Shown: in pieces, positions 30,185 to 39,067 of the stretch | How the letters are laid out: the number at the start of each line of letters is the position of its first letter | Numbering within the stretch: the stretch's first letter is position 1 | Assembly (NCBI RefSeq): GCF_008087085.1 | Contig: NZ_VIYJ01000005.1 | Span: 186,001-250,000 of the forward strand | Direction: 5' to 3' | DNA: 64,000 nucleotides | Source of the DNA: Nocardioides rubriscoriae | GTDB lineage: Bacteria > Actinomycetota > Actinomycetes > Propionibacteriales > Nocardioidaceae | Notes under the pieces: model-generated | Told to the model about the DNA's origin: nothing | The model's input: only the letters and a program-made list of their open reading frames with translations | Databases searched by the model: none | Made by a program: the position numbers and the translations under genes

Positions 30185-31306
30185 ATGAGCACCCACCCCA
30201 CCGAGACAGCACCCCAGCCGTCACCCCAGCCGCCGCGCGGCGACGGACCGCGGGTCTCCCGCGACGAGGTCCGCGACCTGGCCCGGCTGCGCCGTTCGCG
30301 CGACGACCGCAAGATCGGCGGTGTCGCCGGCGGCATCGCCCGCCACCTCGACATCGACCCGATCATCCCGCGGGTCCTGCTGGTGGTGCTCGTGTTCTTC
30401 GGGGGCGCCGGCGTCCTGCTGTACGCCGCCCTCTGGCTGGTCGTGCCCGTCGAGGGCACCGACGAGGCGACGATCCGTCTCGACGACCGCAGCCGCGCCG
30501 TCGCACTGGTCATCGTCGGGGCGATCGGCGGGCTCGCCCTGCTCGGCGACACCCTCGGCGGCTGGGGCTTCCCCTGGCCGGTCGTGCTCGGCGGCGTGGT
30601 GGTGCTGGTGGTGATGCTGGCCCGCGGGGGCGAGCCGCGCGTGCACCCGCTGCTGCGCGAGGGTGGGACGGCAGCCGCGGCCCCGGCCCCGAGGCCGAGC
30701 CGGCGCCGTGGACCCGTGCTGTTCTGGTACGCCGTGGCGGCGATCGCCCTGGGCTGCGGGGTGCTCGGCATCGTCGACACCGCCGGGGCCGACGTGCGCG
30801 GGTCCGCCTACCCGGCCCTGGCCCTCGCGACCTGCGCCGCACTGCTGCTGCTCGGAGCGTTCTGGGGACGGGCCGGTGGGCTGATCGCGCTCGGGCTGGT
30901 CGCGGCGGTCGCGACCGCCGGTGCGACCGCCGCGGGCGAGGCCGATGCCGGCGAGGTCAGGGCCACCCCGACCTCTGCCGCGGCGGTGTCGGACCGCTAC
31001 GTCCTCGACTTCGGCGTCATCGACCTCGACCTCACCCGGGTCGTCGACCCCGAGAACCTCGACGGGCAGACCGTCGAGGTCGAGCTGCGCTTCGCGGGCC
31101 GGATCGAGGTCACGGTCCCCGACGACGTCGACGTGGTCGTGCACAGCGACATCGAGGAGGGCGACGTGGAGGTGTTCGGCGACGTGGTCGCCGACGGACC
31201 GCAGACCACCTCCGCCGACGGCGGGCCCGACGCCCCGCGGCTCACCCTCGACGTCTCGACCGAGTTCGGCGAGATCGTCGTCACCCGACAGGACGCGAAC
31301 CGATGA
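30185..31306 (+). CDS. PspC-domain membrane protein with LiaF-like C-terminal domain
   Basis: A 373-residue protein from ATG 30185. The disordered N-terminus (1-30) is followed by a PspC domain (35-95, DDRKIGGVAGGIARHLDIDP), further membrane helices to about 255, and a beta-rich C-terminal domain (270-373) containing VLDFGVIDLDLTRV and GRIEVTVPDDVDVVVHSD, which resembles the C-terminal domain of LiaF. It is divergent from the PspC kinase operon and is probably its modulator or target. It overlaps the next gene by ATGA. Confidence 0.88.
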   Translation: MSTHPTETAPQPSPQPPRGDGPRVSRDEVRDLARLRRSRDDRKIGGVAGGIARHLDIDPIIPRVLLVVLVFFGGAGVLLYAALWLVVPVEGTDEATIRLDDRSRAVALVIVGAIGGLALLGDTLGGWGFPWPVVLGGVVVLVVMLARGGEPRVHPLLREGGTAAAAPAPRPSRRRGPVLFWYAVAAIALGCGVLGIVDTAGADVRGSAYPALALATCAALLLLGAFWGRAGGLIALGLVAAVATAGATAAGEADAGEVRATPTSAAAVSDRYVLDFGVIDLDLTRVVDPENLDGQTVEVELRFAGRIEVTVPDDVDVVVHSDIEEGDVEVFGDVVADGPQTTSADGGPDAPRLTLDVSTEFGEIVVTRQDANR

Positions 31307-31656
31307 GCACCACGCCGACCACGCCCACCACCCCTGACGCCACCCCTGACGCCACCCTTGACGCCACCCCGGGCGCCACCACCGCGCCCTCCGGGCGCCA
31401 CCCCGTCAGCATCGCCCACCTCGTGATGGGGGTCGCGTTCGCCGGCCTCGTCGTCGTGTGGGCCCTGATCACCACCGACGCCGTCACGGGCGACCACGTG
31501 CGCTGGCTGCTGCCGGTGCCGTGGGTGCTCGGCGGGGTGGCGGGGCTGGTCGGGCTCGTCGCCTCCGACCGCCGCCACCTCGGCCATGCCGGCTCGGCGG
31601 GCCAGCAGCAGGTCGGGTGGGTCGACGCAGGGGGCTCCAGCAAGATGGAGCCGTGA
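31303..31656 (+). CDS. Small two-helix membrane protein
   Basis: A 117-residue protein from ATG 31303, overlapping the previous stop by four bases. Residues 1-30 are Thr/Pro/Asp/Ala repeats (DATPDATLDATPGAT, encoded by short tandem DNA repeats). Two membrane segments follow: LVMGVAFAGLVVVWALIT and LLPVPWVLGGVAGLVGLVAS. I do not recognise the family. Its tight coupling suggests a role with the PspC/LiaF-like protein. Confidence 0.8.
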   Translation: MSTTPTTPTTPDATPDATLDATPGATTAPSGRHPVSIAHLVMGVAFAGLVVVWALITTDAVTGDHVRWLLPVPWVLGGVAGLVGLVASDRRHLGHAGSAGQQQVGWVDAGGSSKMEP

Positions 31657-32195
31657 GCACACCCTCCCTCGGCTCGATCACCACCGTGCCGGCCCTCGAG
31701 CGGCCCGACCTCCTGGCGCCCCCGGTCGCCGGCGCGCTCGCGACCTGGGAGCACGCGGGCGCGGTCGGGGTGGTGGAGATCGACCCGGCCGTCGCCGACA
31801 CTGCCGCCCTGGCCGCGGCCTACGCGATCGGCATGGACACCGGCGCCAACTGCGTGGTCGTCGCCGGCCGGCGCGACGGCGAGGAGCGCACCGCCGCCTG
31901 CCTGGTGCGCGCCGACACCCGCGCCGACGTCAACGGGCTGGTCAAGCGTCTGCTCGACGTGCGCAAGTGCTCGTTCCTGCCGATGGACCGGGCCGTCGCG
32001 GAGTCCGGCATGGAGCACGGCGGCATCACCCCGGTCGGCCTGCCGCCCGAGTGGCGGCTGCTCCTCGACGCCCGGGTCGCCGCCATGGACGTGGCGGTCG
32101 TCGGGTCCGGCGTACGCCGCTCCAAGCTGCTGGTGCCGGGCCGGCTGCTCGCGCTGCTGCCCGGCGCCGAGGTGGTCGACGGCCTGGCCGGTTGA
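31653..32195 (+). CDS. YbaK/EbsC-type aminoacyl-tRNA deacylase-like protein
   Basis: A 180-residue cytoplasmic protein from GTG 31653, with a GTGA overlap on the preceding stop. The single YbaK/prolyl-tRNA-editing domain shows ANCVVVAGRRDGEERTAACL, RKCSFLPMDRAVAESGMEHG and the signature GGITPVGLPPEWRLLLDARV, followed by VVGSGVRRSKLLVPG. The family hydrolyses mischarged Pro- or Cys-tRNAs; which substrate this one uses is not visible. Its place at the end of a PspC-type operon looks incidental. Confidence 0.88.
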   Translation: MSTPSLGSITTVPALERPDLLAPPVAGALATWEHAGAVGVVEIDPAVADTAALAAAYAIGMDTGANCVVVAGRRDGEERTAACLVRADTRADVNGLVKRLLDVRKCSFLPMDRAVAESGMEHGGITPVGLPPEWRLLLDARVAAMDVAVVGSGVRRSKLLVPGRLLALLPGAEVVDGLAG

Positions 32196-32237
32196 GCCCC
32201 ACCAGATAACGGTTGGATCAACCAGCACCCCGGTCCG

Positions 32238-32249
32238 TACCGTCAGCGG
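32238..32249 (+). promoter_or_regulatory. Leaderless promoter of the ABC exporter operon
   Basis: TACCGT (32238-32243) lies six bases before GTG 32250, so transcription would start at the start codon and decides this start. Confidence 0.55.
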
Positions 32250-33965
32250 GTGCGACACCTCCCTCTCGACCATCCCGGGACCGCCGACCACCGGTCGCCG
32301 ACACGGTTCCTGTGGTGGCTGGCCGGGGGCCAGTGGCGCACCCTGGTCGGCGGGATGGCGTTCGGCATCGTGTGGATGAGCTGCCAGGCCGTGATGCCGG
32401 CGGTCATCGGCCGGGCCATCGACCAGGGCGTCTCCGCCCAGGACGGCGGCACGCTGCTGGCCTACGCCGGGCTGATGCTGGCCGTCGGCCTGGTCCAGGC
32501 GTTCACCGGGATCATGCGGCACCGCTTCGCGGTGACCAACTGGCTGACCGCGGCGTACCGCACGGTGCAGCTGACCGCGCGCCACACCGTCCACCTCGGC
32601 GGCACCCTGTCGCGCAAGGTGTCGACCGGCGAGGTCGTCGCCATCGGCAACACCGACATCTCGGCGCTGGGCCAGGTGATGGACGTCAGCGCCCGCTTCA
32701 GCGGGGCCGTCGTGTCGTTCGTCCTGGTCGCGGTGATCCTGCTGCAGACCTCGACGACGCTGGGCCTGGTCGTCCTGGTCGGAGTGCCCGGCCTGATGCT
32801 GCTCATCGGCCCGCTGCTCTCCCCGCTGCAGCGTCGCAGCACCGCGCAGCGCCACCTCATGGGCGGGCTGTCCAACACCGCCAGCGACATCGTCGGCGGC
32901 CTGCGGGTGCTGCGCGGCGTCGGCGGCGAGCAGGTGTTCCTCGACCGCTACCGCCGCGAGTCGCAGGCCACCCGGCGCGCGGGCGTCTCCGTGGCCCGCG
33001 TGCAGTCCCTGCTCGACGCGCTGCAGGTGCTGCTGCCGGGTGTCTTCGTGGTCGTGGTCGTGTGGCTCGGCGCGCGCTACGCCGTCGACGGGCGGATCAG
33101 CCCCGGCGAGCTCGTGGCGTTCTACGGCTACGCGGCGTTCCTGATGATCCCGCTGCGCACCGCCACCGAGTACGCCAACAAGCTCATCCGGGCCCGGGTC
33201 GCCGCCCAGCGCGTGTGCCGCCTGCTCGCGCTCGAGCCCGAGGTCGTCGAGCCGGTCGAGCCCGCCGCTGCTCCCCCGGTCGGCGCCGAGCTCGCCGACG
33301 CCCGGTCCGGGCTGCAGGTGCGCCCCGGCACGATGACCGCGGTCGTCTGCGAGCCGTCCGACGACGCCGCCGTCCTGGCCGACCGGCTCGGGCTGTGCGC
33401 CGCCGTGCCCGACGACGACGTCACGCTGGGCGGCACGCCCCTGACGGCGCTGCCGCGTGCCGACGTACGCCGCCGCGTCGTGGTCTCCGACACCGCGGCC
33501 ACCTTGTTCTCCGGCCGGCTCGGCGACCGGCTCGACGTCACCGGCGCCGGCGGCGCGCAGGTCGAGCGGGCGCTGGCCACCGCCTCGGCCGGCGACATCC
33601 TCGACGCCCTGCCCGACGGCCTCGACACCGTGGTCACCGAACGCGGCCGCAGCTTCTCCGGCGGACAGCGCCAGCGCCTGGTGCTGGCACGGGTGCTCAC
33701 CGGCGACCCCGAGGTGCTGGTGCTGGTCGAGCCGACCTCGGCCGTCGACGCCCACACCGAGGCCCGCATCGCCGCGCGGCTGCGCGAGCACCGCACCGGC
33801 CGTACGACGGTGGTCATGACCAGCAGCCCGCTGCTGCTCGACGCCGTCGACCAGGTCGCGTTCCTGCGCGACGGGGTGGTGGTCGCGACCGGCACCCACG
33901 CCGACCTGCTGCGCGACGTCCCGGCCTACCGCGCGGTCGTCACCCGCGAGGAGGTGAGCGTGTGA
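32250..33965 (+). CDS. ABC exporter half-transporter with degenerate ATPase domain (subunit A)
   Basis: 571 residues: a six-helix type IV exporter domain (about 20-320) then an ATPase domain (340-571). The Walker A loop is absent (VVCEPSDDAAVLA at 365-377 has no GxxGxGKS). The Q-loop Gln is lost (VVVSDTAATLF). Walker B reads VLVLVEP with Val493 in place of Asp, and the switch His is replaced (VVMTSSPLLL). The signature SFSGGQRQR (468-476) and D-loop SAVD are intact. This is the degenerate partner of an asymmetric heterodimer with the next gene, whose GTG overlaps this stop. Confidence 0.9.
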   Translation: MRHLPLDHPGTADHRSPTRFLWWLAGGQWRTLVGGMAFGIVWMSCQAVMPAVIGRAIDQGVSAQDGGTLLAYAGLMLAVGLVQAFTGIMRHRFAVTNWLTAAYRTVQLTARHTVHLGGTLSRKVSTGEVVAIGNTDISALGQVMDVSARFSGAVVSFVLVAVILLQTSTTLGLVVLVGVPGLMLLIGPLLSPLQRRSTAQRHLMGGLSNTASDIVGGLRVLRGVGGEQVFLDRYRRESQATRRAGVSVARVQSLLDALQVLLPGVFVVVVVWLGARYAVDGRISPGELVAFYGYAAFLMIPLRTATEYANKLIRARVAAQRVCRLLALEPEVVEPVEPAAAPPVGAELADARSGLQVRPGTMTAVVCEPSDDAAVLADRLGLCAAVPDDDVTLGGTPLTALPRADVRRRVVVSDTAATLFSGRLGDRLDVTGAGGAQVERALATASAGDILDALPDGLDTVVTERGRSFSGGQRQRLVLARVLTGDPEVLVLVEPTSAVDAHTEARIAARLREHRTGRTTVVMTSSPLLLDAVDQVAFLRDGVVVATGTHADLLRDVPAYRAVVTREEVSV

Positions 33966-35704
33966 GCACCACGCTCCCGGTCGCCGACAGCGGCTCGCTG
34001 CGCCGCTACGCCGTCGACCTGGCCCGCCGCCACCCGCGGCTGCTGTGGAGCGCGCTGGTGCTGCACGTGCTGGCGGCGGTCGCCGGGCTCGCCGCGCCGC
34101 GGTTGCTCGGCGGTCTGGTCGAGTCGGTCGAGAACGGCACCACGACCGACCACGTCGACCGCATCATCCTGCTGCTCGCCGGGTTCCTCGTCGTGCAGAC
34201 CGTGCTGACCCGCTACGCCCGGCTGGTGAGCCAGGTCCTGGGCGAGCAGGTGCTCGCCGAGCTGCGCGAGGACTTCGTGGGCAACGCCCTCGCCCTGCCC
34301 GTCGGGGTCGTCGAGGCCGCCGGGTCCGGCGACCTGCTCACCCGCACCAACCGTGACGTCGACCAGCTCGGCTGGTCGGTGCGCTGGGCGCTGCCCGAGT
34401 GGACGATCGCCGTCGTCACCGCCGTGCTCACCTTCGCCGCCGCGATCAGCGTCGGCTGGTGGGTCGCCCTGCCCTGCGTGCTCGGGGTCCCGCCCCTGGT
34501 GCTCGGGCTGCGGTGGTACCTGGCCCGCGCCAAGGACGGCTACCTGCGCGAGTCGGCGTCGTACTCCCAGATCAACGCGACCCTCACCGAGACCGTCGAG
34601 GGCGCCCGCACCGTCGAGGCGCTGGGCCTGGGCCAGGAGCGGATCGACGCGATCGACGACGACGTGCGCGAGTCGTTCGCCGCCGAGCGTTACACGCTGC
34701 ACCTGCGCACCGTGTTCTTCCCGAGCATGGAGGTCAGCTACCTCGTCCCGACGGTGGCGACGCTGCTGCTCGGCGGCTACCTCTACACGCAGGGCTCGGT
34801 CTCGCTGGGTGACGTCACCGCGGCCACCCTCTACGTGCAGATGCTCATCGACCCGGTCGACCGCGTCGTCGCCATCCTCGACGAGCTGCAGATGGGCGCG
34901 GCCTCGCTGGCCCGGCTGCTGGGCGTGGCCCAGGTGCCCGACGACCGCACGGTCACCGGACGCGTCCCGGACGGCGAGCAGGTCGCCGCCGACGACGTCC
35001 GCTTCTCCTACGTCGAGGGCCGCGACGTCCTGCACGGGGTCGACCTCACCGTCGGCGTCGGCGAGCGGATCGCGATGGTCGGCCCGTCCGGCGCCGGCAA
35101 GTCGACGCTGGGCCGGTTGCTCGCCGGCATCCACCCTCCTCGCACCGGCGAGGTGACCGTCGGCGGCGTCGGGCTCGTCGAGCTGCCGCTGGGCGACCTG
35201 CGCGGCCACGTCGCGCTGGTCACCCAGGAGCACCACGTCTTCGTCGGCACCCTGCGCGACAACCTCGCCCTCGCGGCCCCTCCCGGCGCCGGGGACGCCG
35301 AGGTGCGCGCGGCTCTGGGGGCCGTCGACGCCCTCGAGTGGGCCGACGCCCTGCCCGACGGCCTCGACACCGTCGTCGGGTCGGGCGGGCGCGCGCTCAG
35401 TGCCGCGCAGGCCCAGCAGGTCGCGCTCGCACGGCTGGTCCTGGCCGACCCCCACACCCTGGTCCTCGACGAGGCGACGTCGTTGATCGACCCGCGGGCC
35501 GCCCGCCACCTCGAGCGCTCGCTGGCCGCCGTGCTCGAGGGCCGTACCGTCATCGCCATCGCCCACCGCCTGTTCTCCGCCCACGACGCCGACCGGGTCG
35601 CCGTGGTCGAGGACGGCGTCATCGCCGAGCTCGGCTCCCACGACGAGCTGGTCGCCGCCGACGGCTCGTACGCCGCGCTGTGGCGCTCGTGGAACGGTGG
35701 GTGA
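33962..35704 (+). CDS. ABC exporter half-transporter with intact Walker motifs but degenerate signature (subunit B)
   Basis: 580 residues from GTG 33962, overlapping the previous stop by four bases. The membrane domain occupies about 25-315 and the ATPase domain 335-580. Walker A is GPSGAGKST (374-382), the Q-loop VTQEHHVF, Walker B LVLDEATS (Asp503-Glu504) and the switch His535 IAHRLF, all intact. The signature reads ALSAAQAQQ instead of LSGGQ. Paired with subunit A, one composite ATP site is fully canonical and the other fully degenerate. The substrate is unknown; lipids or peptides are common for this class. Confidence 0.93.
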   Translation: MSTTLPVADSGSLRRYAVDLARRHPRLLWSALVLHVLAAVAGLAAPRLLGGLVESVENGTTTDHVDRIILLLAGFLVVQTVLTRYARLVSQVLGEQVLAELREDFVGNALALPVGVVEAAGSGDLLTRTNRDVDQLGWSVRWALPEWTIAVVTAVLTFAAAISVGWWVALPCVLGVPPLVLGLRWYLARAKDGYLRESASYSQINATLTETVEGARTVEALGLGQERIDAIDDDVRESFAAERYTLHLRTVFFPSMEVSYLVPTVATLLLGGYLYTQGSVSLGDVTAATLYVQMLIDPVDRVVAILDELQMGAASLARLLGVAQVPDDRTVTGRVPDGEQVAADDVRFSYVEGRDVLHGVDLTVGVGERIAMVGPSGAGKSTLGRLLAGIHPPRTGEVTVGGVGLVELPLGDLRGHVALVTQEHHVFVGTLRDNLALAAPPGAGDAEVRAALGAVDALEWADALPDGLDTVVGSGGRALSAAQAQQVALARLVLADPHTLVLDEATSLIDPRAARHLERSLAAVLEGRTVIAIAHRLFSAHDADRVAVVEDGVIAELGSHDELVAADGSYAALWRSWNGG

Positions 35705-35720
35705 GGTCCCACGTCACCCC

Positions 35721-35928
35721 GCGGTGGTCGAGGAGGCCGCCCTGGCGACCCTCACCCACGGTGGTCGAGGAGGTTGCGCCAGCAACCGTCACGAGACCAC
35801 ACCAGGCCGCACCGACAGGCCTTCTCGTTCCAGGTCCTTCGGGTCCGGGTCGTACGGTCCAGACGTAGGGGACGTTCGGGTCGTGTGGTCTCGAGACGGT
35901 CGCGGGCGACCTCCTCGACCACCGTGGG
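35721..35928. repeat. Cluster of three REP-like palindromic elements
   Basis: Copies at 35721-35756 and 35755-35801 run in one direction (GTGGTCGAGGAGG cores) and one at 35884-35928 runs inverted, so the last two could form a long cruciform around 82 bases. The central copy matches the element at 23668-23738. The cluster fills the gap between the ABC exporter and the acyltransferase. Confidence 0.8.
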
Positions 35929-35960
35929 CGAGATGCCGGCGTGACCTCCTCGGCGCCGAA

Positions 35961-35990
35961 TGACCGGAATCACGTGCTTCTTGATATTTT
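35961..35990 (+). promoter_or_regulatory. Predicted promoter of the acyltransferase gene
   Basis: TGACCG (35961-35966) and TATTTT (35985-35990) are spaced 18 bases apart in an AT-richer island. The -10 ends nine bases before ATG 36000, suggesting a leaderless or nearly leaderless transcript; no ribosome-binding site is seen. Confidence 0.5.
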
Positions 35991-35999
35991 GCGCGGACC

Positions 36000-38261
36000 A
36001 TGACCATGGGGACGACTGACACCGCTCCCGCATTCCGGGGCGACGTCCAGGGGATGCGGGCTGTCGCGGTGCTCGCGGTGATCGCGGCGCACGCGACGAT
36101 CCCCGGTTTCGGCGGCGGCTTCGTCGGCGTCGACGTCTTCTTCGTGCTCTCGGGCTACCTGATCACGCGGCTCATCCTCGGCAGCATCGAGACCGACGGC
36201 CGGTTCCGGGTCGGTGCGTTCTACGCCCGGCGCGCGCGACGCATCGTGCCGGCGGCGACGGTCGTGCTGACGATCACGATGATCGCCTCGGTCGTCTACC
36301 TCAACTTCCTCGACGTCATCGACGCGAGCCGCGACGCGGTGTGGGCGGCGTTCTTCGGGGCCAACCTGCGCTTCGCCACCGAGGGCGTCGACTACTTCTC
36401 CCTGGGCGAGTCGCCCTCCCCGGTCCAGCACTACTGGTCCCTGGCGGTCGAGGAGCAGTTCTACCTCGCGTGGCCGGTCCTGGTGGCGCTGGCGGTGCTC
36501 CTTACCCGCGGCCTGCGCCGCTCGGTCGACGCCGAGGGCCAACGCATCAAGCGCGGCGCCCCGGTGCGCACCATGATGCTGTTCGCCCTGGTCGGCGGGG
36601 GCGCGAGCCTGGCCTGGTCGGTGCACCGCACGGTCGAGGAGCCCACCTCGGCGTACTTCTCGACCTTCACCCGGGCGTGGGAGCTGGCGGCCGGCGTCCT
36701 GGTCGCCCTGGCCCTCCACCACCGCGCCGGGATCCGCTGGCGGGTCGTGACCGAGCCCCTGGCCCTCGCGGGCCTGGCCGGCATCGTCGTGGCGATCACG
36801 GCCTACGACACGAGCATGGCCTTCCCCGGCTACGAGGCCCTGCTGCCGGTGCTGTCGACCGCCGCGCTCATCGTCGCCGGCGCCCACGCCGAGGTGCGGC
36901 CGCTGGTGAGCCGGGTGCTCAGCACCACCCCGCTGCGCACGATCGGCGACTGGTCCTACTCGCTCTACCTGTGGCACTGGCCGGTCATCGTCATCCCGCA
37001 GGTCCACATGGGCCGCCCGCTCAACGTCACCGAGACGCTGATCGCGATCGCCCTGATCTTCCAGTTCGCCTACCTCACCCACCGCTTCGTCGAGCAGCCC
37101 TTCCGCACCGGCACCTTCTGGCGGGTGCGCGAGTGGCGCGGCCTGGTCCTCTACCCCGCCTCGCTGGCGCTGGTCCTGCCGGCCGTGCTGGGCGGCTACA
37201 ACGTGGCCGAGTACCTCGGCAGCGAGCGCGGCAACGACCGGGCGATCACCACCGACGAGTACGGCATCACCGACGAGGACCAGGTCGTCGGCCTGGTCGA
37301 GGCCTCGGTCGAGGCCGCCCGGGTGGGTGCCAGGATCCCCAGCGACCTGACGCCCGACCTGCTCAACCTCTCCGACGACATCGCCGACGTGGGCCAGTGC
37401 AACTACCAGCTGCCCGAGCGGCCGGTCTGCGAGCGCGGCGACGTCGGCTCCGACAAGGTCCTCGTCGTCACCGGCGACTCCCACGCCCGTGCGTGGATCC
37501 CCGCCTTCGAGAAGATCGCCGCCGAGGCCGGCTACGCGACCTACTACTTCGTCAAGCAGCAGTGCACCGCGTCGTTCGTCGACCCCGGACGCCTCGGCAC
37601 CGGCGACCCGTGGCCCGAGTGCGAGGACTTCCACCGCTGGGTCGTCGACCGGGTCACCGAGCTGCACCCCGACCTGATGGTCGTGGCCACCTCACCGCCG
37701 CCCGCCGGCGTCTACGACGACAGCGGCACCCTCGTGACCTCGCGCGAGGGGGTCCACGACCAGCTGGCCGGCGGCTTCGACGACGCGTTCGCGACGTACG
37801 CCCCGCTGGTCGACCGGCTGGTGCTGCTCGAGGACGTGCCGCGGCTGCCCGAGGAGCCCGGGGCGTGCCTGGCGGCCCACGACCTCATGCGCGACTGCAC
37901 CTTCGGCCCGACCGACTACAACGAGGAGATGCGCCAGGTCTCGGTCGACGCCGCCGTGCGCGCCGGCCTCGACCACGTCGACCCGACGTCGTGGCTGTGC
38001 GCCGACGACCAGTGCCCGGTGGTCATCGGCTCGACGATCGCCTACCGCGACCGCTCCCACATCACCTCGACCCGGGCCGGCGAGCTGTGGTGGCCGCTCG
38101 GGGTCGCGCTGGGCCTGATCAAGGACCCGAACGCCGAGCGCAAGGCGCGCGACAAGACCACCGACGCGCCCACCGAGCCCACCGAGCCCGCTGCGCCCGA
38201 CGCGGTCGGCCCGACCGCGCCGAGCAGCCCCGACACGAGCCCGGCCGAGCCCACCCGCTGA
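36000..38261 (+). CDS. Acyltransferase-3 / SGNH hydrolase fusion (OafA/YrhL type)
   Basis: A 753-residue membrane enzyme that probably O-acylates a surface polysaccharide or lipid. The acyltransferase-3 domain (10-385, ten or more helices) opens with FRGDVQGMRAVAVLAVIAAH and GGFVGVDVFFVLSGYLIT. The SPSPVQHYWSLAVEEQFYL segment is typical. A periplasmic SGNH domain (about 470-700) has TGDSHARAW (nucleophile Ser) and a late DRSHIT (Asp/His pair), with several cysteine pairs. The C-terminal 50 residues are Pro/Thr/Glu-rich. It stands alone on the plus strand. Confidence 0.92.
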   Translation: MTMGTTDTAPAFRGDVQGMRAVAVLAVIAAHATIPGFGGGFVGVDVFFVLSGYLITRLILGSIETDGRFRVGAFYARRARRIVPAATVVLTITMIASVVYLNFLDVIDASRDAVWAAFFGANLRFATEGVDYFSLGESPSPVQHYWSLAVEEQFYLAWPVLVALAVLLTRGLRRSVDAEGQRIKRGAPVRTMMLFALVGGGASLAWSVHRTVEEPTSAYFSTFTRAWELAAGVLVALALHHRAGIRWRVVTEPLALAGLAGIVVAITAYDTSMAFPGYEALLPVLSTAALIVAGAHAEVRPLVSRVLSTTPLRTIGDWSYSLYLWHWPVIVIPQVHMGRPLNVTETLIAIALIFQFAYLTHRFVEQPFRTGTFWRVREWRGLVLYPASLALVLPAVLGGYNVAEYLGSERGNDRAITTDEYGITDEDQVVGLVEASVEAARVGARIPSDLTPDLLNLSDDIADVGQCNYQLPERPVCERGDVGSDKVLVVTGDSHARAWIPAFEKIAAEAGYATYYFVKQQCTASFVDPGRLGTGDPWPECEDFHRWVVDRVTELHPDLMVVATSPPPAGVYDDSGTLVTSREGVHDQLAGGFDDAFATYAPLVDRLVLLEDVPRLPEEPGACLAAHDLMRDCTFGPTDYNEEMRQVSVDAAVRAGLDHVDPTSWLCADDQCPVVIGSTIAYRDRSHITSTRAGELWWPLGVALGLIKDPNAERKARDKTTDAPTEPTEPAAPDAVGPTAPSSPDTSPAEPTR

Positions 38262-38279
38262 GGGTGACCGACCGGTCGG

Positions 38280-38969
38280 TCAGTGGCCCTCGAGCCCCGC
38301 GATCCGGATGCCGGAGTGGATCTTGTAGCGCTTGTTGATCGAGATCAGCACGGCCGTGAGCGGCTCGAGCTGACGGGCCAGGCGCAGCCGGCCGGCGTCG
38401 ATGCCGTCGCGCCCCGACAGCGAGCGCGCGAGCTCGATCACGACGGCCTTGGCGTCGGCGTCGTCGCCGCAGACCAGGACGTCCTCGTCGTCGAGCAGCT
38501 CCTTGTCGCCCCACAGGGTGACGGCCGAGACGTGGTGGAACGCGCCGACGACCGTCGCACCGGGGGCGATCCGCTGGGCCGACTCGGCCGCGGAGCCCTC
38601 GCCGCCGTCGACGACACGGCCGCTGGGGCCCTGCTTGTCGAAGGCGAGCGGGTTGACGCACGAGACGACGACCTTGCCGTCGAGCGCACCGCCCTCGGCG
38701 AGGGAGGCGACCAGCTCGTCGTGGCCGTCGTACGGGATCGCGAGCAGGACGACGTCGGCGCCCTCGAGGGACTCGGCGTTGCTGGCGCCCGAGACCTGGC
38801 CGGCGCCCTCGACGCCGGCAAGGCGGGCCGACACCTCCTCGGCGACGGGGACCGCCTTCTCGGCGGCGCGGGACCCGAGGACGACGGTGTGCCCGTGACG
38901 GGCGAAGCGGTAGCCCAGACCCCTGCCCTGCGGCCCGGTGCCTCCGATGACGGCGATGCGATAGCTCAT
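38280..38969 (-). CDS. npdG: NADPH-dependent F420 reductase
   Basis: Transfers hydride between NADP(H) and coenzyme F420 in the cytoplasm. It has 229 residues from ATG 38969 (MSYRIAVIGGTGPQGRGLGY). Motifs are the Rossmann loop GGTGPQGRGLG, LGSRAAEKA for the NADP phosphate, VLLAIPYDGH, and VGAFHHVSAVTLW, as in the Fno family. It diverges from an F420-dependent oxidoreductase across 98 bases that contain a shared inverted-repeat operator, and its predicted -10 TAGTGT lies inside that repeat. Confidence 0.93.
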   Translation of the reverse strand: MSYRIAVIGGTGPQGRGLGYRFARHGHTVVLGSRAAEKAVPVAEEVSARLAGVEGAGQVSGASNAESLEGADVVLLAIPYDGHDELVASLAEGGALDGKVVVSCVNPLAFDKQGPSGRVVDGGEGSAAESAQRIAPGATVVGAFHHVSAVTLWGDKELLDDEDVLVCGDDADAKAVVIELARSLSGRDGIDAGRLRLARQLEPLTAVLISINKRYKIHSGIRIAGLEGH

Positions 38970-39014
38970 GACCGCGATCCTGCCAGGTGCCCACCGTGGA
39001 CGGCAGGACGCCCG

Positions 39015-39041
39015 CACTGTGACACTATCGCTGTCACAGTG
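39015..39041. promoter_or_regulatory. Inverted-repeat operator TGACA-N7-TGTCA, copy 1
   Basis: The ten-base arms CACTGTGACA and TGTCACAGTG are separated by CTATCGC. The repeat covers the npdG -10 on the minus strand and lies 27 bases before the oxidoreductase start. The same TGACA-N7-TGTCA core occurs at 40847-40863 beside the MerR gene. Confidence 0.75.
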
Positions 39042-39067
39042 ACGTCGAGACCACCGCAGGAGCCCCC

